Under the pieces are notes generated by a model. That model saw nothing but the letters and a program-made list of their open reading frames with translations, made no database searches and was not told where the DNA came from. Below are positions 12,201 to 27,200 of a stretch of 64,000 nucleotides of DNA, one piece after another. The stretch's first letter is position 1; each line of letters starts with the position of its first letter. The DNA lies in NCBI GenBank assembly GCA_013407085.1, contig JACCGJ010016141.1, positions 1 through 64,000 of the forward strand, written 5' to 3'. This DNA is from Atriophallophorus winterbourni (Eukaryota > Platyhelminthes > Trematoda > Plagiorchiida > Microphallidae). The position numbers and the translations under genes are program-made.

Positions 12201-15200
12201 ATTTGAAACAATGTTAAAACTGCAATTGCCGGTAAACAAAGTTTGACTACTATGAAACGATTTTTAATTTGTTTTCGTGCAACTATTCCCTGGTTCGTAA
12301 ACAGAATCACACATGTTAATGTCAGTCGATGTAACCATTAACAATACATTCAATTGCTGATGCTAACAAAACTGCCCACTTGATGTTCATATTTTAATGA
12401 AGTATAATAGCATATTGGAAATATGTCATCATCAACCTAACAACAACATAATTTTCGATATCTTTCTCCATGATTTAACATCAATCTATACACAGAATAA
12501 ATTGTATAGATTAGGGATAAATCAAATAATCAAATTACGTACACGGAGTAGTTCAGTATGAACATATTAAGACGTTCACACGGTCAGAGTTGAAAATAAA
12601 ACCTAGTCTCAAGATTTCCATCTCATGCTGCAAATTTGGCTTCGATCGGTGACGCACAGCATACCTAACTGCGCTCTTTTATTCTCGGCGAAAGCTTCAA
12701 ATATCCATCAAGAAAGATGAATTCTACTTGTAAATTCATCTCACATTCACAGAAGAGGAAAATGATTTTGAAATTTCAATTTCAAATTGATGATCAACGT
12801 ACGTTTCTTACAAACAGTATCGACCGCCTAGTACCTCTTGACAAAACTTTTTTACATGAGTTCGAGACACTGGTACGCGTCCTGATCATTTAGCAGCAAT
12901 ATGAATACAGAAACATGTTGCAAGTTAATTTATCCATAATTTCAATTGTCGCAATAACGGCACATCTTGTAGAATAGTTCCATATCTGGTGCAGTGTATT
13001 GGATATCAGGATAATGGAGATCTGCGTTTAACGTGATTCATATGACAAACTTAAGTCGTGTCGCTTAGCATACGCATATTTAACGCCAAATTCACGTAAC
13101 TGATTTTTTTAGTTGTTATTTGGTTTAGTCATATTCGAGAAATGTCTAGATTTAATCAAATATATGAAAAACTGATTTCAGATGAAAGAAAGTTGGATCA
13201 TGTTAGCCACTGTGGGGCAGCATAGGGACGACCAACCTGTTCAATCACATGTAGATGTGGTTAACCCCGCAGTCCTGAAACAAAAATTATCATTTGCATG
13301 CATTTCCATCACACACCCGACGACCGGCGTCGTGCTGTCTACACTTAACAACTAAGATCACGTTCTGCATGCCTTGAAAGAGTGAACGAATGGAATGCGA
13401 TTTTAAGCCACTTTTGGATACGGTTAGCAGGACTATCCTGTTCAATCCTATGTGCCAAACACATTAAATGGGTTAAAACCCATTGTCATGAGCAAAAAAC
13501 TCACTTGCATGCACTTCCATCACACACATCCCACGATCCACATACCCTGAAACAATGGAAGAATTGTAAGTACCTTGCGCTTGGAAGCCAATGTTGGATA
13601 ATGTTACTAATAAACTGTCCAATATTTTGTGCCCAAACACGTGTAGTGAGTAAAACCCCTGAAATTGAAAAAATCCGTATTTGGCTTACAAGTTCAAAAC
13701 TAGTTTTCAATTAAAATAATACGAGAAAAAGATTTATTTCAACGTTAGCATCACTTCAAAGCACATCAGTCGAGTATGTCAATTAGATGGTATTGAGCCA
13801 ATATTTAAATTGAACAAATACAGATTTCCGTATTTATAATAATGCAATAATTTCTAAATCGAATACATACTTATTTTAGTTTTCATAGTTGGTTTTATTC
13901 GAGTGGTTCATTTCCATGAACAAATAGACAAATGAAACTAATCTACGAATCACTGCACCAAATTCTCGTCCAGATTTCACACATTTCTAAACCCGTTCCA
14001 ACGGAACGTTCCTTGCCCTTCGAAACGACTTAATTACTTGTCCGAATTCCCACCACAACATCCAACCCAACAATATCCCCAGGGATTCGCAACGTCACCC
14101 GCGACAACTGTTCTTCCAGTTGTCGCCACTTGGTGGGCGGTTCTCAGAGCTCCGTCGTTTACCTGTCCTCGCGTAAATGTTTTCCACACACGAGTCAAAA
14201 TGTTGTTAAATGTCAGGACATATTGTGGTGGAAGACCGTTTGCCGTTCGAGGTGACAACCGTGTTCACACCACATGAATGTGTTAGGACAGTGAACATCA
14301 TTGTTTTGTTGTTGCACTTAATATCACATGTGCAGGATGGGTGTAACTCAACAAGTTGTGTGAATACGCCAAGGGAAAGCAAATCTGAGTGATGCTAAGT
14401 TCCCCTTTGGGTTGCAATTTGTAAATGAGGAGCATCATATTTCATGCAGAATTTGTTGTAAATTCGTTTACATAGAAAGAAATTATAAGTAATTTGACAA
14501 ATGAATAATAGAATCCAGAACACCACTGGACAACATTTATACTTAAATTTGTAAAACAAATAGGTTTTTTGCATTCTACACCCATGATAAAATTTGCAAA
14601 CGCCAGATATTATGTAAAATGAACCATGACCTCGTATTTTACCCCTCTTTAAGTTGGCAGTAAGATTATTCCTTTCTTAACCCTCTGAAGGTGACGGGCT
14701 GCAAACGTTACATAACCATGTTATTGTATTCGGTGGTATGGGTGAGCTATTTGAGTTACTCGGTTAAAAACAAAGCGGCCAGTCATTCACAAAAATGTGT
14801 TTAAATCGTTTTCCGTACCAAAATAATAGAAAATAGATGAGGCAGATTTGCTCCAGTTCATTTAATCAAAAAATGTAATTTTGTTCGTGGTATGTGTATG
14901 TGATGCAAATGCATGCAAATGAGCTTTTATATTGTAATTTTGTTCTGTTTTGTCAATCGATTTCGGGCCAAACGGTAAACTTCAAGCCTTCACCATGTTT
15001 GGCACAGTTGACTGATCGAATTGCATATCATTCAATAGCGACTGACGTGGTCAATCTGTGCATGTTTCAGATGATGTGGTTTCTCCAACGGTTCTCCCGT
15101 AATTATCCCGAGACCCAGATTATTTTGGATTTGCGATTTCTGTTGTCAATCACGTCGGCGTGTCTTGCTCTTGTTTTGTGCCGGAGGTTGGGGCTGTGCA

Positions 15201-18200
15201 AATAAAATGATGGCTTAGCAGTGTTCGCCGATACAATTCACATCAAAACACTTTCACTTATAACGATTCATGCTAACAAGACGTGAGGCAAACACCGACG
15301 CTTCGTCCGTTGTGGCCTGATTAAGAATAGTAATTGGGAACCGAGTGCTAACAATTTCAAATTTTAGTTCTGCTTTAGATCTTATTTCCCTTAATTTTTC
15401 GCGTAAAAATCAATCACTATCGTAGATTTCATAATGTTCCATAACTAGAAAATTGCAACTTGAGACTCCTTAAGGTAAAACACAGCGCAGATGATCGTAA
15501 TCCATGTTATACTGTTCGAGTTTATGCTCAAAATGTATAGGCTTATGTGCTTTGGGTCGCGCAATAGAGCAACCATCGATTAAATATTTGACATCCAATC
15601 CTTGAAATCTACGAGCGCAGGTTGCCAGTTACATTGAGCTAATTTATCTCTTGACCAACAGCGAAAAGTTATCTCAGTTGTAGACAATGGAAGAAGAAAT
15701 CGCTAACGAGAAAAAATCAATATACACAAATTGTGTCCTTCGTGCATATAAAATCGGGAATATGTTTCTAATTTCCGCTTAAGGTCCATCAATGTGTTAC
15801 ACGTTCAGCCGTTTCTGCATGTCACCTTCAAAATTATTTAAGTGAGTAACTAAAACCTTGATAAATAAGTGCTCAGGCACAATCAAACGAGAATGAGCTT
15901 TATTAATTTCGTTGAATAAACCATGGTACCCATTTCGTGCTAACTCAAGGTGACAATTATTATTATCCTTCGAAATGATCTGAAAACTTTTAAAGGTATT
16001 GCGCCACTCCAACAAGAATTAATGAGGGTCCTTTTATAAAATCACTTGTATACAAATTGTATACAAATTTATTCACATTCGTTATTGAGACATGAAATAT
16101 TTTCTTCCACCATTAGGGCGCTAAAACTTTACTTACACAAGCATTGTTTTTATTCTTAAAGCAAACAAATATTTTAGTGCAATGGGTTAGGGCAGTTTTT
16201 GGTAACTTTCAATTTTTGACACAGAAGTTTCGTCAGACTTGGATGATAGTCAGGACATTATTACCCAAAACCTGCTCTAACCGATTGCACGCAAATTAGC
16301 TACATTGAAGTGTACTGACATTTCACTAAACGAAAACCCATCTAACTTTGTGCAAATTCTTTTTCGTTTATTACATGAATATCGTACATTAGTTGAAGTG
16401 CAAGTTTTCGCATAGTTAAACCTTTCTATTGATTAAACATTATCAATTAAGTCTTTGTTAACACATTCATCCTCCATTTAGGTAATAATTAATATCATCG
16501 TTGCGATATCTATTCTGCAAACAGTTTACCGACTTGGTTCAACTAAGATCAGTGTGATGCACAGCCATATAATATTGGCTAACTGGATGTTTGCGAGTCA
16601 CTATAGCGCTTCTCGAAGTTAGTGTATCGCGACTTGGGTCGTAAAATAGTCGATTCCATCGGAACACGGAAGTTGGTACAACCGCTTCAAGTTGGTTGGT
16701 CGGTTGTCAGGCCATAAATGTTTCGATCTAGCCTTTTATTTGCGCTTGTACTTTTGGAGCTACATTGGGTAAACGATTTTATGGGACTGGATGCACCGTG
16801 TCTGTTCGGCGTATGATCAAATGTCAACCATCATGCCAAAATCGTGTCTTTTGTTGCGGCGGAAACATCGAACGTCTGCGCAGAGGTTTGAAACGGTGCC
16901 CGTCCTGTGATTCTGTCGATGAACTGAAATGGCTTTTAGGCATCGATAGGCAACGATAATGAATGCTTCCCGGGACGGGTAAAGAAAACGTTTCGTGTTG
17001 TAATTTCTTCTGCAACTATAATGGTATGGAATTTTGTGATACGCATTTCGTTGATAACACGACCAAACACAATCAGAAGTTTTAAAAATAAAACATTTGA
17101 TGCTTTTTTAAAGCATTGTTTAAACTAACATATTATTTAACAATTTGTTGAATTTTTGTTAAACTTGTTGTAGGATGAAATAGAAATTAATAAAGGAAAA
17201 TCAGATGATCAATATATGCGGCGCTTATATCCACTCATTTTCACACCTTAACCGGTTTCTGATTGTCTGCCGAAGTACCAGGACACTGTCAAGTAACAGT
17301 ATTCACAGGCCTTGAGATAAATATAAAATATTGTTAAAATCATTTGCAAAAAGTCATTTAGACGTCAGCCGATTAATGGTATAAGAATGCAGCAATGCGT
17401 TTGCTGAACTTGACATAACATGAGACTTATATACAAAAAATGGTAGAAAACGGAGATACAAAATTTTAGAGTAACAAAAGTTTTTGATCTTAGGCTGAGA
17501 TTTATTTCCGCGAATTTTCATCCAGTCAATCAATATGCACGGTTAATAATAAATAATTCTAATATTGATGTTTTTGAATGAGCCATCAGGTTTTGAGACG
17601 CTATTAACTATCACACCTACTTTTCTCAGCGAATAATATGTATCATTATTTATCACGCATTATCACCTTCGTCTTTCAAATTTGATAGCCCCGACGAAAG
17701 AACGAACTATCAGTCACTCTTTACAAAGTGGCTCCGAGCAGTGGGGTGATTACGACTCCCCGATAAAACGACGCAGCCAAAGTGAAACTCATAACTATAT
17801 TGAATCGATGCAAGCGAATGAACAGATCTATTGTGAACACAAGGTATCTGAAACATCAGAGGACTTAAAAGGAGATTTCAATATGCTTATTGCAGATTCT
17901 ACTAGAATAAATTGTTCCGAAGATTGGGTGAGCAAATCGGAAGAAATTAACCATGATCAATCTCTCCGAATTAACAATGCATGCAAAACTATTGAGGTCC
18001 ACACTGCATTCAAAAATGAGAAACATCGTGACACAAATAATTTAAATGAGAATGACGGAGAAGATGTTTTTGCAACTTCTCACGTTTTCAGCCAATATAC
18101 CGGAAAAAATGATGATCAGTCATCGAATCCATTAACATTTATAACACAAAATCAAGATTCCCGGCTAGAGGAAGAAACGAATGGTTCATTCAGCTCCCAA

Positions 18201-21200
18201 TCACTCGCGCAATATTCTCCGTGTGAAATGCCACCCAGCGAAACATCTCAATTCCCGGTTAGTGAGGAAAGTGAAAATGGTACTGGACCGAGTCTTCCCG
18301 AGACAATGATCGGTGGAAACAAACTGTGCTTAACCCCAGGAGCTCCTGGTTTGGGCGGCGGAGCGAAAAGACGTGGACCAAGGACAACCATCAAAGCAAA
18401 ACAGCTTGAAACCTTGAAAGCGGCATTCACCGCTACACCAAAACCAACGCGACATGTCCGTGAGAGTCTTGCCCAAGAAACAGGTCTCTCAATGAGGGTA
18501 ATACAAGTAGGTTTCATAATGATATTTTATTTACATTTTATTTGTGTAAAACATGAGTGATTTCCCTGTCAACCGTTTGTTATAATTGATAATATTTTAG
18601 CGAACTAAAATCATTATACATGCTGGTAAATGAGCTGCACATTTGTATGAAGGAATTCCGCGTAAAAAATGTTGATTCGATTTATGTATCTATTTATCCA
18701 ACGAAATAATCAGAAATTTTAAATATTTTTCTTTCATTTTATGGTGTTTGTTTAAATCACGTTTACCAAAGAAACCAACAGAATAGGCTGCGTTGAAACG
18801 AGACGTAGATTTCACATTTTTAATTCCCAATCATGTGATATCGTCTTCTGCTTAATCCACCACAGTTTATGCAAATCAACCACCATTTCGAAATTCTCTT
18901 CACTGCTCCACACAGTTCAAAATCAGCTCGGTCATGCTTGAGCACTAGCATTCATTATACAACTGCTCACTCTGTTACCAACTGGACTCATTTTGTCTAC
19001 GTACGTGACGCGCGTGTGCCTATGTGTGTTTGTGGCAAGGATAGTATTCCCTGCTCATGGTTTCTGATGGGAAAATTTCACTGGGACTTTTCCGCTCCCT
19101 TCTAGTTTCACGCAGGCACAACCTTCACACTGGACAGGCCATTTAATTGGCGATGCTTGATATCGCTTGGCAACACTGGCATACGTTTCACCGATGATTC
19201 GCGTTTGATAGATGGGAGAAGTTTCATGGGCCGATGCTCATAAACGAATGTGTCCGAGTCCCAATAGACCCCTGATTTCCAGACAAAATCTTGCTATTTT
19301 TCAATAGAACATTTATTGGGATAATTTTTGAAAAGAGAAAGTTAGCATGAACAAACATCATTGAGATGGATTAAATTGGATCAATATCAACACAACATCT
19401 TGCATACCTTGGCGTGAGTAAGTTGCTTGCGAGCAGTTGAGTACACTGAGAAAGCTTCTTGATTCTGTGATTCTGTATTCAAAACTGTGGTTCGGTTTAC
19501 TGACACAATTTACGAATGTCTCCATAGTTTAACTTAGTTTTTTACTGTTCCACTGTTTCACTAAGCATGATCTGACCATGTACAACTGATTATGGCAAAC
19601 AAGCTGCAATCGGTTGTCTGTCGCTATAAAAACAAGAGAGTGGTTTATATTAAAATCCAAATTTGCATAGAACCTTTATGATTGTGGTTTGCGTGAATTG
19701 ATGCCTCTAGGAATTTAATATGAATCCACTGCTTTCATTTGCAAAGTCATCAGTTTCAACATATTGCATGTTTTGAACACAAAAATATCGTCACAGTTCA
19801 TTTTACAAGTCATTTCGCTGTATATAATCATATTTTCATTTGTTAATAAAAACATAACAAAATAAAAGCAGATATGGGGTAAAATATTGAATATATTTGC
19901 TCTATTAGACTGATTCAATTCAATATAATTTTAATGTTCTAAAAACCATATAGCTTAAAAATAATTACAGAATATTACGGGAACTACAAGTAATATAACA
20001 GATAAAAACGGAATTTCGTTGTTTACTGAGCAGTTCAAGAATCATGAAAAATTCAGGGGGCCGAAATTGTTTTCGTTTGCACATCTTGATGACGCATATA
20101 GATCCTTGGGTCAGGATCAAAGACGTCCAGATTCCGCTTGAACATGTTTTGATTTGGGGAGTTTTCAATATAATCGGGTAGATTGTTCCAAGTAAAACAA
20201 ACTCGCAATATAAAAATGTCCTCTAGAGTTGGGTCGCGAGTGAGGAACAGTTAGAGTCAATGTTTGAGCCCTTGTCTTATGCAAACCCGGTAGATTAAAT
20301 AAGCATTGTAGTGGAAGTGGTTGCTGTGGTAGTCAAGGTTTTGTAGACCAAAAATAAAACACTTTCGGAGACGACGATGTGGGCAATCGAATGAGCTCAG
20401 GGTTGTGATTTGCTGATTGTATGGTTGAGTCCGGCGACAAGTTTAGTCGCTCAATTATATTATATTATTTGCAAACTCGCAACATATTTTTAAGCCGTTG
20501 AAACAATGCTCGTACTGCATATTCCATCGTGGGTCTGATGTACGTATTTGTTTGTTTTGAAAACCTCCCAAAACATCTCTTCAGGAATGACAATTACTGT
20601 GATGTTTTCAAGTAGATTGAGTTGCAGTGTCTCGACATCCCAATAATTTTGCTAATCAACACACCTAAGTCGTTTTGTTGCATGGTCCATGAGTGGCTGT
20701 ACGCAACAAGAGAATATTGGAACACGACATATTTATCAAGGTTTAGTATGTGACACTTTTGAAAATTTATGAAAAGGCGATGTTTTAGGTACAAAAATTA
20801 GAGATTTTCGTAATCTTTCTGGAGCAGCCGACCGATAGTTTTACGTGTCAATCAAACTGTCTGTTATAATAAGTGGATAGAGCACAAGATTGATAAGCTT
20901 AAAGTCTCATGTTTCACATTATTATCGTAACTGTCTCAGTTTAGGTTATCTGTCGTCTAAATCACATCCATATAATGCCAAAAGAGTTCTTTTCTTCGAA
21001 AATTAAATATAAAATTTTAAACAAAAAATTCTCATGGAACGTAACCACACGTGACAAAGCATGCCTAATTCTTATCACTTCTCAAGATATAGCGAAACGT
21101 TTTGCATGCAAATGTCAGTTCAACCGCATTTATGTGATTATGCTAAATGCATGTTTTTAAATAAAAATATCCCATAGATTGTTTAAACTGAGCTGGAAAA

Positions 21201-24200
21201 TCTATCCACCGAAAATGCTTCACGCACACAACCTATGCACTTCACCCGAGGGCAGGACACCTCAGGACTGAGGAGGCGCTTGTTTTCAAATTAGATAAGC
21301 TTTTCATCCTAATTGAATAATATTATCATCATATTCGCATAGCTCACAATCAACTTGGTTAGAAAACACAAGCTGAAATCTGATTATTTTCAGAGATTTG
21401 TCAAGCACGTGAATGAATTGGATCGATTATAAATGCTGACAGAGTTGACGACGAAATTATGCATTACTGGATGCATTTACTAATGGTATTTGTCTTTGGT
21501 ATGAGACCCTACTCGTTTAGGAATTCTCGTGAGACAACTGAACAATTTCCGCTTATTAAATATACATAAATACAGAATATATATATATATATAACTGTAA
21601 AGTCAAAACAATAAATCGCTTATCAGTATAGTTATAAAGACATGTTCTCAAATATGGCCTTTTATATTCAAAGTTATGGGTAGAATGTTTCATTAAGTTT
21701 GGATTATCCACAAACCTATTTTAGTCTCTCTAATTATCAATGAAACTGACGTTCCAAATCAGGGTGTGTGATGCATGAGAGAGATATCAGACTTAGAGTG
21801 CGTTTCAGATACGTAATGAAATTTCGTAACAGCTGTATGCTGCTTATCCCACACTTTAATCATAAATGCCGTAAATATGTTTATTCAGTGCGTTTTTAAC
21901 GGGGAATTCTTTCTACGTAAACTCCACTATTTAAACTTTATTTATATTTAAACTAGACGATTATGTGAATTAATCCTGATGGTGGCTCGGCTTACCCTGC
22001 ATTACCTCATGAGGACTATTTCGTAACAATTTTGGCTTGTATATTTTGAATCTAGATCTCCACCCTCCAATGAAATGTGGCTTAATTAAAACCTGATTCA
22101 AAACATTAATAAAAATCAAAGCCCTTCGCGCCGGATATGTCAAAATCCAGAATATCATGGAAATATATATCTGGCTATAAAGACCAGTAACATTTCTGCA
22201 ATTGACACAACCTTTGCCTTGATTCATCTAACTTGTAAATTCAATCCATCACTTGATTAATTCTGGTCAAGATTTCATTTTTTCCTGTTTGGCTAGGTCA
22301 CTCATGATGAGAAATCTTGTCCGAGCTGCGTATTTTTGATGCTTCATTCATTTACGGTTGGTTGAATGTAATGAGATGATAAGCCTGTTTTGTCCTGCTT
22401 ATCAGGAGGAAAACATGCAGCCGCCCGGGGTACACACACGCACTCAAAGAGCATTCTCAAATATATTGTGTTCGCTTAGCCATCGCGCAAAACAAATCCT
22501 TTAAATCCTTCGATGACGCTTTTCACGTGGTCTAGTTGTTGATTTTTTCACGTAGCCGTGTTCTCGGCGAAGGAACGGCATCTCAACAAATGCTCATACA
22601 CAATGAGATTATTCCGAGCTGTGAGGATTATCAAAGTTTCTCATCGTGCCATGAAATATGGGTTGTGAATCAGCGTTGTCCAAAGTAAATTTCACACAGT
22701 AAACGATAGATCAATATATTTGGTACAACAAATTCAATGTTTAATTTCGTTAAGCAATTCTATTAGGCACATCTAATTTTTTAAACATTCCTAATTTACA
22801 CAAATAAAATATAATTGCTTGTATTGCATTAAATTAGGCGTCAACCATCTTATCAGTAAGTAGGATATAATAATTTGTCTGAATGATCACTATATTTTGT
22901 ACTCTATATAATATATTACTCGTGATATTAATAAACTTGTTCTTTCGAAATTATTTTATTTAGAACAATCAAAAAATAATAAGCAGCTTTAAAGTTAACT
23001 ATTTTAGATTGCTACTAATTCCTCGCCGTAATATGAATAGCTATGTTATGATTTCCGTTCTTGTAAAACAAGATCTGGAATGATATTTTGTAAATTAGAC
23101 TGAGGGAACCTTGCAAAAACATTTGCTGTAATCAAGTTTGATTGCCCCATTTATGTGTTTGCTGTGAGCAGCGTTGCTTCGCGGAACAATCCACAAGAAA
23201 TGAAGCTTATTTCAATAAGTATCAACGTTTTACTAGTTTTCTTAAGACTGAAAGCTAACAAAAAATTAATCAAGCACATTTATTTAAAAATTGCGTTCAA
23301 GGTTTGGTTTCAAAATCGTAGAAGCAAAGAGCGTCGAATGAAGCAACTCAATGCGCTCGGGCCGCGTAGAGGATTTTACCGCAATCCACGACGACTGAGA
23401 GGTATACGACCCGGAATTTTACCTTCAGATCTCATCAATGAATCGACTGTAGATCTTTTGAACAATCCGGCATATCACGGCTATTTGATGGAAACTAATC
23501 CTGTAAGTTATTTTGATCTCTATATTTTGGTGCTCAAATTTCCATCCTTTGCACACAACTACTGGTTTCTGGCTGTTTGCCGTCCTCCGGTGGAGACAGT
23601 TAGATCAGGTTCAGTGATCTCATTTAGCCGAGAGAACAAAGCAAATTTTAACAACACATATTACACAGCAATTTAATGGCATTACGATACCCAAAAATCT
23701 TTCATTGCGTTATACCGTACACGATCGAAAATGAGCGTTATACAAACGCTGCTATCAGATGTCAAAATGATCCAATCTTCATTCCAAATTTAGAAATTAT
23801 AAATCATAAAGAATGGGACCGATTACTTTCCATTTCTCAAAAACCAGATACGAATATATCAACGCATGGTAAGCGCGAGGGATTTGATCAAGTGTTAGAG
23901 AGCGATCCTTCTCTGTGCACTTCTGCATGAATCCAAAATAATTAGAATGTATACAATGTTCTACAAAGCATATATTATTGTTGGCCTCCGTCGGTCGATG
24001 TCGACCATGGATATACATCAAAATCGCATGAATTTCATGTTTTACAGCTTTTTGAATGACTAAACAGCCCGATTCGGGAGGAACAATCTCTCCCGCAGCG
24101 CTTGCAATTATACGCAGAACTCTGTTGTATTGCATCAGTTGCGGCAGCGTGATCTGCGTTCAGCAGACAAGAGCTGTATTTGCTCCTCCCTGGCTTGCAG

Positions 24201-27200
24201 ACGCCGCTTTACACAATGCCTCCAAAGTGAGCGGTCAAGAGCAAGTTCTTCCCAGCTTGCGGAGTCAGTGTCAAGAGCTTTCATATCTCTTTTGCGAACG
24301 TCTTTGTACCGCAAGTGCGGTCTGCCCAATGGTCGACTTCCTAATTGCAACTCACCGTAGAGTAGATCTTTCGGAATACGACCATTTTCCATTCTATAGA
24401 CATGACCAAGCCACCGCAGGCGGCGCTGACGTAATAGGGTGAACATGCTCTGTAGACCAGCTTTTGAAAGCACTTCAGCGTTAGTCACTCTGTCCATCCA
24501 CGATATGTTCAAGATACGACGGATGCTTCGTAGATGGAAAGCATTCAGCTTCCGTTCGTGTCTTGCGTGGGTGGTCCAGGTTTCACTGCCGTATAGTAAA
24601 GCATTTAGTACGCACGCGCTGTATACCATCATCTTTGTCTTTACAGTCAGCTTGCGGTTACCCCAACACGAGAGTTCAATCGGGACAAATGACAGCTGCT
24701 CTGCCAATCCGCTTATCAATCTCCGTGTCTAGCGCGAGGTTATCCGCAATGGTTGAACCAAGATATGTGAAATGATGTACTGGTTCGAGCTGACAGTTTC
24801 CAACACTGATGATTGGTGGCGATACAGTCCCTTGACCAAGGACTTTGGTCTTGCTCATGCTGATTGTTAGACCAAAGTCTTTGCATGCCGACGAAAAACA
24901 GTCCATTAGCGACTGTAGATTCTCTTGGGAGTTAGCAATCAAGGCTGCATCGTCGGCAAACAGCAGGTCACGGATTAGCCCATCCCGTTCTTTTGTTTGT
25001 GTTCTCAACCCGTTCATGTTGAAGAGCTTGCCATCACTTCGCGTGCACAGGTAAATACCTTCTGTCCTCGTCTTAAAAGCGTGCTTTAGAAGCAGAGCAA
25101 AGAAAATGTCGAACAGCGTGGGATCAAAAACACACCCTTGTTTGACGCCCAGTAGAATTTAAAAGGCTTCTGAGCTTAAACCCTCAAAATGGAATGAGCC
25201 CTTAATACCTGAGTGGAACAAAATAACAAGCTTGAGCAGTATTGGGGGGCAGCCTATCAAAACAAGCATATTGGAAAGACCCTCCCTGCTGTCGTAGTCG
25301 AATGACTTCATTAAATTTATAAAACAGCGTATAATGGCATACGCTGTTCCCGACACTTTTCTTGAAGTTGTCTCATGGAGAAGATCATATCAACGGTTGA
25401 TCTTCCCTTGCAGAAACCACATTGAGATTCGGAGTAACTTCTATCAGCTAAAACTTGCAGCCGGATCTGTAGACTTTAGCAAACAATTTGCCTACAACAT
25501 TCAGAAGGGAGATTCCACTGTAATTGTTGCAGTCGCCTCTGTCACCCTTATTCTTAAATAGCGTGATGATCTTTGTGTCTCGCATCTCTTGGAGGACACC
25601 CCCCTCCTGTCAGCGCAGAAGAAGCAAATGGTGAAGAGGTTGTAATGATGCTGCTCTACCGCATTTGATGAGTTAAGGTGGAATTCTGTCGTCACCAGGC
25701 GCCTTCTCATTCGCTAAGCGGTCGATTGCCATATTGAGCTCATCAAGAGTAGGAGGGGTATCTAGATATTCAATGGTCGACAACCGCTCGACATTTTCAA
25801 GTGCATGCGGTAGAACCGTACTGTCTCTAGAGTAGAGGGAGGAGAAGTGCTCTACCCATCTTTCCATCTGTTGAGTTTTGTCGACAATCGGCTTACCAGA
25901 TAAAGACTTAATGGGAGCCGTTTTAAGTTTATTTAGGCTAATGGCTCTCTTGATCTCATCATACATACCGTGAAAATGTCCGGTATCCGCAGCTTTTTGG
26001 ATATTGAGGCTAACTTCAGTCCAATAGTCGTTTGCAATCGCCGGTTGGACCTTATTTCTAGCTGCTCTTAGAAAACGTATGTTTTCATCTGTTGGCATAC
26101 CTTTGAACCTCAAGAATGCTGACCGTTTCTCATCCAATAGAGCAGTCATCTCAGAAGCATATAGCATCACTTAAATAATTGATTGTATTAATAAAGTATT
26201 TATAAGTATAGAGAATTGGAAAACGAATGATTTGATAAAACTCTTCAATTTCATATTAGATTGGCTCGATGTTCGATTTTTCTAGAGGAAAAAGACATAA
26301 ACCAACTAAAAATAAAAAAGTTTAGGTAAGAGAAATATATAACCAGCGCAAATTGATGTCTGTCAAGTATCATTGCCACAGATTAGCGGGTTTATCAATC
26401 CGGCGCGGCATGTCATCAACAATATTTTTCTAGAGTGTTGTGTTCAAAAGAGTACAATTTTGATATTCCAATCTCAATACTAAATTCATCTAAAGGTTCT
26501 CCAAGTTGTTCTACGTAACATTTGAACTGAAACATGCCGAATCATAAACAATATTACAATAATCGATAATACGCAATAACGGCGAAAACGAAAAAAATCC
26601 AGCTGCCAAAGTCTTGATCTTGATTCTGCAGTGAATAATTTCGATCAACACTGCATATAAATCTATATGACGTATTTGAATGGCTACTTTTTGAGTTTAT
26701 ATATACAATGAGGCTTTACGGGTTTATATTTACTTCTGCGATGCTGGCTGCCCGGCAAAGTAGAATTTTTTCTTTTACAAACTGCGCGATTTTCGTTAAA
26801 AAGTTATTAGCATTCACACAGCCTCTTTTCATATTTTTGTTGTAGCCTTGAAGTTATGAGCACTATGGTAGCGTATTTTGCGATTCCGGTTTAAGAACAA
26901 GGGCTTTTTAGGGTCACTAAATGGGCCTTAGTTAAGCGTGTATTTTACGAAAGCGACCGACATTCCTATCGTGGGTTTAAGAGTGGCAACTGATGAGTTA
27001 TAGTTTAAAACAGTATGACAATATCTGTAGGCCAACTTGAATATTCTACAAAATATTTAAAAAACCTTGTCAGCTATGCAATGCCCATTTGATAATTGAT
27101 GATTCTACAATTGTTTAAAAATAATCAGACAGAATAAACTTTGAATGTAACCATCAAAATCGTTTGGTCAGCTCAGCCACAAAAGTTGGATTTTGGCTAC

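Larger units (their letters stand above)
11388..17688 (+). other. lim1: lim1 intron 2 (6.3 kb)
   Basis: Phase 1 intron, donor GTGAGT and acceptor TTTGATAG after a pyrimidine-rich run. It contains a diverged tandem repeat (13193-13690), a perfect hairpin (14101-14126), a Penelope-type terminal repeat (16185-16300), an unrecognised Cys-rich frame (16765-16959) and a degraded ribozyme repeat (17221-17312). I recognised nothing in 11410-13190, 14400-16180 or 17320-17680. Confidence 0.75.

Noticed and set aside
18248..18517. - strand frame opposite the homeodomain
   Set aside because: Antisense shadow of exon 3; its openness is due to codon bias of the real exon.
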